From the NCBI RefSeq assembly GCF_014041915.1, contig NZ_CP059472.1, forward strand, positions 2,418,001 through 2,482,000: 64,000 nucleotides of DNA, given 5' to 3'. Source of the DNA: Marnyiella aurantia. Lineage in GTDB: Bacteria; Bacteroidota; Bacteroidia; Flavobacteriales; Weeksellaceae. A model generated the notes under the pieces. The model ran no database searches, was not told the origin of the DNA, and saw nothing but the letters and a program-made list of their open reading frames with translations. Position numbers and translations under genes: made by a program. The first letter of the stretch is position 1. Each line of letters starts with the position of its first letter. Positions 61,362 through 64,000 of this stretch are shown here, piece after piece.

Positions 61362-62354
61362 ATGATGATATATTCCCGCAACCGAAGGCTTAGAGTGAGC
61401 GCCGCCATACGCAGCTTAGTTCAGGAAACTGTTCTTAGCACCAATGATCTGGTAATGCCGGTTTTTGTAATGGAAGGCCAAAACAAACAGGAAGCTATTG
61501 CTTCAATGCCCGGAATATTCCGCAGAACATTGGACCTCACCGTGCAGGAATGCCGCGAACTGTATTCCCTGGGTGTGAAGGGCGTTAACCTGTATATGAA
61601 GGTCTCCGAAAACCTGAAGGACAATACCGGAAAAGAATCGTGGAATGACAGTGGACTAATGCAGGATACCATAAAAGCTATCAAGGATGCTGTTCCCGGA
61701 ATGGTAGTGATGCCCGATGTTGCACTGGATCCGTATTCCATTTACGGTCACGACGGGATTATCACGAACGGAAAAGTTGATAATGATGCAACCAATGAGG
61801 CTCTTACCAAAATGGCTGTATCTCACGCTAAAGCCGGTGCCGACATTGTAGCGCCCAGCGATATGATGGATGGCCGTGTAGCCGCCATCCGGACAGGTCT
61901 GGAAGAAAGCGGTTTTACCGATGTAGGCATCTTAAGTTATTCGGCGAAATATGCAAGTTCTTTCTACGGACCTTTCAGAAGTGCCCTGGACTCCGCGCCA
62001 GTAGATTCGCAGGAAATCCCGCAGGACAAGAAAACCTATCAGATGGACTTTCATAACTCCCGCGAAGCCATTGACGAAGTATTAAAAGATGTAGCCGAAG
62101 GTGCCGATATCATTATGATAAAACCCGGAATGCCTTATCTGGATATTGTTGCGAAAGTTCGGGAAACTATTGACCTGCCAATTGCGGTTTATAACGTAAG
62201 CGGTGAATATGCCATGCTGAAGGCGGCGGCACAGAACGGTTGGCTGGATAATGACAAAGCAGTAATTGAGAGCCTAACCTGTATAAAACGCGCCGGCGCC
62301 GATATGATTTTTACCTATGCGGCCAAGGAAGCGGCCATCCTGCTGAACGGATAA
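61362..62354 (+). CDS. hemB: porphobilinogen synthase, magnesium type
   Basis: This 330-residue enzyme joins two 5-aminolevulinates into porphobilinogen in haem synthesis. The two active-site lysines are Lys196 ('SYSAKYASSFYGPF') and Lys254 ('IIMIKPGMPYLD'). The metal loop reads 'DVALDPYSIYGHDG' (119-132), with Asp and Ala where zinc enzymes have cysteines, which marks the magnesium/potassium-dependent group. Two adjacent ATGs can serve as start. It is monocistronic with its own terminator. Confidence 0.95.
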   Translation: MMIYSRNRRLRVSAAIRSLVQETVLSTNDLVMPVFVMEGQNKQEAIASMPGIFRRTLDLTVQECRELYSLGVKGVNLYMKVSENLKDNTGKESWNDSGLMQDTIKAIKDAVPGMVVMPDVALDPYSIYGHDGIITNGKVDNDATNEALTKMAVSHAKAGADIVAPSDMMDGRVAAIRTGLEESGFTDVGILSYSAKYASSFYGPFRSALDSAPVDSQEIPQDKKTYQMDFHNSREAIDEVLKDVAEGADIIMIKPGMPYLDIVAKVRETIDLPIAVYNVSGEYAMLKAAAQNGWLDNDKAVIESLTCIKRAGADMIFTYAAKEAAILLNG

Positions 62355-62374
62355 GTTCTCACCACAAATTACAG

Positions 62375-62406
62375 AGGGTCTTCATTTATGGAGGCCCTTT
62401 TATTTT
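62375..62406 (+). terminator. intrinsic terminator after hemB
   Basis: AGGGTCTTC (62375-62383) and GGAGGCCCT (62390-62398) pair in nine positions, two G-U, followed by TTTTATTTTT. Confidence 0.75.
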
Positions 62407-62560
62407 TAAGAAAGGTCGTAATCTTTGCCTTTTGTAAATTTTTACATGAAAACCCAGTATCCATCATCTAGAAAACAGCCTCTTTCTCATTCCGCAGGAA
62501 TCTCAAAAGTCTGAATATTTATTTTATAAATCCCGATGTCGTGGATTTTAACCGTGCTTT

Positions 62561-62702
62561 TTATGCTTAAATTTTTTTAATCTGCGCTCATTAGTGTAAT
62601 CTGCGGGCTTACCTCTCGCACGGATTTCACTGATCTTCACAGAAACATTATTAGTTATGCTTAAATATTTTTAATCTGTGCTCATCAGTGTAATCTGTGA
62701 GC
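62561..62702. repeat. two direct copies of a 48-49-bp repeat
   Basis: Copies at 62561-62609 and 62655-62702 share TTATGCTTAAAT, then AATCTGYGCTCATYAGTG and TAATCTGYG, with a few transitions. The second half matches the ATCTGCG...ATCAGTG...ATCTGCGGG core of the tandem array at 41647, so both loci belong to one repeat family. Confidence 0.75.
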
Positions 62703-63082
62703 ATATTATGATGCGTTGAATAAATCCAAAATCCAAAATCCAAAATCTGACGTCTTGCGGATTGGCTCTTGCTTCTATTTAAACCACGGCGGGCACGGAG
62801 GTTTTATACTTCATTTTTGAATAAATCTAACATCTGAAATCTGATGTCTGAAATCTAAATACTTTTAACCACAAAGTTCACAAAGGTTCTCACAAAGTGC
62901 ACGGAGAGAAGGTTCATATTTTAATGTTGAGCAAATCTAAAATCCAAAATTTAAAATCCAAAATTCAAAATCTGAATAAATTGTTCGCTTTTTACCCCAA
63001 CATCAGCCCGTTTAAAGTTAATTGCACGAAACAGAAAACGGGGAGTGTATTGTAATAATCTGTCCAAATTGAAAAATTAAAC

Positions 63083-63412
63083 TTAGAACCAGGGTTTGCG
63101 TCCCTGAACATACGTGCGGTCAAACTGTTCGTCACTCATCGTCAGGTAAATGACACCTTCAATAAGAGGTACGATAAAAACTACAGGATAGAAGGCACTT
63201 CCAATCCCGCAGGTAATGATGGTGAGCAGCGGCAGGATAATGAGCGTGGAAAGCAAGAGCGTAATACCTTCACTGGTATAGCCAAGGTAGAACTTGTGGA
63301 TGCCCAAAGCACCCAAAATAATGGCGAAAATCCCTGTGGCCAGTTTCTTTTCGGAGCGGTAATTGGAATTTCTGTTTTGTGGATCGGGATTATTGTAGCC
63401 GTAGGTTTCCAT
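63083..63412 (-). CDS. TM2 domain membrane protein
   Basis: The 109-residue protein has a polar start rich in Asn, Pro and Gln, then a TM2 domain: 'GIFAIILGALGIHKFYLGYTSEG' is the first helix with the family's KFYLG signature, and a second helix ('LLSTLIILPLLTIITCGIG') and a third follow. TM2 proteins are small inner-membrane proteins without known function. It is a single gene. Confidence 0.88.
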   Translation of the reverse strand: METYGYNNPDPQNRNSNYRSEKKLATGIFAIILGALGIHKFYLGYTSEGITLLLSTLIILPLLTIITCGIGSAFYPVVFIVPLIEGVIYLTMSDEQFDRTYVQGRKPWF

Positions 63413-63522
63413 GTTTTTTTATTTAAAATTAATAATAATATTGAAATTCTGCATAAATATTTAAGAGTTGTGCCGATATATTCAAATATTTGAGCTTACC
63501 GAGGTCGTGCACCATTTTTATT

Positions 63523-63530
63523 TATATTTG
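63523..63530 (+). promoter_or_regulatory. -7 element directly before lptB
   Basis: TATATTTG, then CTGC, then ATG. The spacing of 4 nt equals that at mutS2 and the EamA gene. Confidence 0.55.
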
Positions 63531-63534
63531 CTGC

Positions 63535-64000
63535 ATGATTTTAAGGGGCGAAAATTTAATTAAGGAGTACGGACCGAAAAAAGTGGTGAAAGGCGTTTCT
63601 GTACAGGTTTCACAGGGCGAAATTGTAGGGCTTCTGGGTCCCAATGGCGCCGGAAAAACAACTTCTTTCTATATGATCGTTGGTCTTGTAAAACCGACCT
63701 CCGGAAAAATCTACCTGGACGATAAGGAAATTACTTCGGATGCCATGTACCGCCGCGCCCAGAAGGGAATTGGCTATCTGGCGCAGGAAGCATCGGTATT
63801 CCGCAAGCTTTCTGTGGAGGAAAATATCTTAGGAGTTCTTCAGCTTACCAAGCTTTCCAAAAGGGAACAGCAGATGAAGTGCGACGAACTTATTGAAGAA
63901 TTCTCACTTCAGCATGTACGCAAAAACCGCGGCGACCTGCTTTCGGGTGGTGAAAGACGGCGTACCGAAATTGCCCGCTGTCTGGCTACAAGCCCTAACT
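63535..64000 (+). CDS. lptB: LPS export ABC transporter ATPase LptB, cut by the window end
   Basis: The first 155 codons are present and the frame is open to the end. It has Walker A 'GPNGAGKTT' (35-43), the Q-loop in '[14 protein letters not shown]' and the signature 'LLSGGERRR' (135-143). LptB powers extraction of lipopolysaccharide from the inner membrane with LptFG. The start at 63535 is fixed by the -7 element 4 nt upstream and by the family start '[12 protein letters not shown]'. The C-terminal third is missing only because the window ends. Confidence 0.93.
   Translation, partial: MILRGENLIKEYGPKKVVKGVSVQVSQGEIVGLLGPNGAGKTTSFYMIVGLVKPTSGKIYLDDKEITSDAMYRRAQKGIGYLAQEASVFRKLSVEENILGVLQLTKLSKREQQMKCDELIEEFSLQHVRKNRGDLLSGGERRRTEIARCLATSPN

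Larger units (their letters stand above)
62355..63082. other. 728-bp intergenic region of repeats between hemB and the TM2 gene
   Basis: No gene is supported. The region holds the hemB terminator (62375-62406), two copies of a 48-49-bp repeat (62561-62609 and 62655-62702), and runs of degenerate short words: AAATCCAAAATC-type at about 62720-62750, CTGAAATCT-type at about 62820-62860, CACAAAG/CACGGAG at about 62867-62914, and AATCCAAAAT at about 62933-62982. It looks like repeat debris typical of this group of bacteria. Confidence 0.7.

Overview
The window is chromosomal DNA of a Bacteroidota bacterium, most likely a flavobacterium of the Chryseobacterium/Kaistella type (Weeksellaceae). The evidence is a TamB-TamL pair in which the TamA-like partner carries a lipobox, a type IX secretion (T9SS) C-terminal sorting domain, a TonB receptor with an N-terminal carboxypeptidase-like domain, mevalonate diphosphate decarboxylase, the recQ/kdsD/tatC cluster, and many copies of the Bacteroidota -7 promoter element TAnnTTTG. 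Gene density is high and most genes are housekeeping. I see no transposase, integrase, phage gene or CRISPR array.

Layout. 1-6.2 kb: a MarC membrane protein, a menaquinone operon on the minus strand (acyltransferase, MenI-like thioesterase, MenF), a PadR/PspC envelope-stress pair and an AIM24 protein. 6.4-11.7 kb: topoisomerase IV (parE, parC) and a rhomboid protease. 11.7-20.3 kb: a 54-residue membrane protein, a divergent HxlR/flavin monooxygenase pair, a DUF2130 protein, a MutS2 without Smr domain, ung and three envelope genes. 20.4-27.5 kb: a tight seven-gene plus-strand operon (YbdG-type channel, pdxJ, hydrolase, epimerase, acyl-CoA ligase, mevalonate decarboxylase, GloA2). 27.6-36.5 kb: an EEP-family protein, purK and purE separated by an opposite-strand EamA transporter, an esterase, an AT-rich orphan gene between look-alike terminators, a desaturase, tyrS and tatC. 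36.6-41.5 kb: kdsD, divergent recQ, and lpdA. 41.6-45.1 kb: a tandem-repeat block, a radical SAM protein, a KOW protein and a hemerythrin protein. 45.4-58.7 kb: tamB-tamL, then a TonB receptor/lipoprotein/barrel operon. 58.8-64 kb: KTSC, CvfB-like, tRNA-Pro(GGG), small genes, hemB, a repeat-rich 0.7 kb gap, a TM2 protein and the start of lptB.

The most notable signals are these. (1) At least five genes (mutS2, the EamA gene, lptB, the YbdG gene and a VOC gene) have a TAnnTTTG element only 4-6 nt before the start codon, which predicts leaderless mRNAs and moves two starts to GTG. (2) RecQ has lost three of the four zinc-ligand cysteines of its family. (3) A dispersed repeat family appears at 41.6 kb and again at 62.6 kb. 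(4) A lipoprotein carries a Cys/His 'VTICH...HLTHGD' motif near the end of an amidotransferase-like region. (5) A TonB receptor is preceded by a 49-codon ORF that overlaps its GTG start. No single clearly new defence or mobile system is visible.
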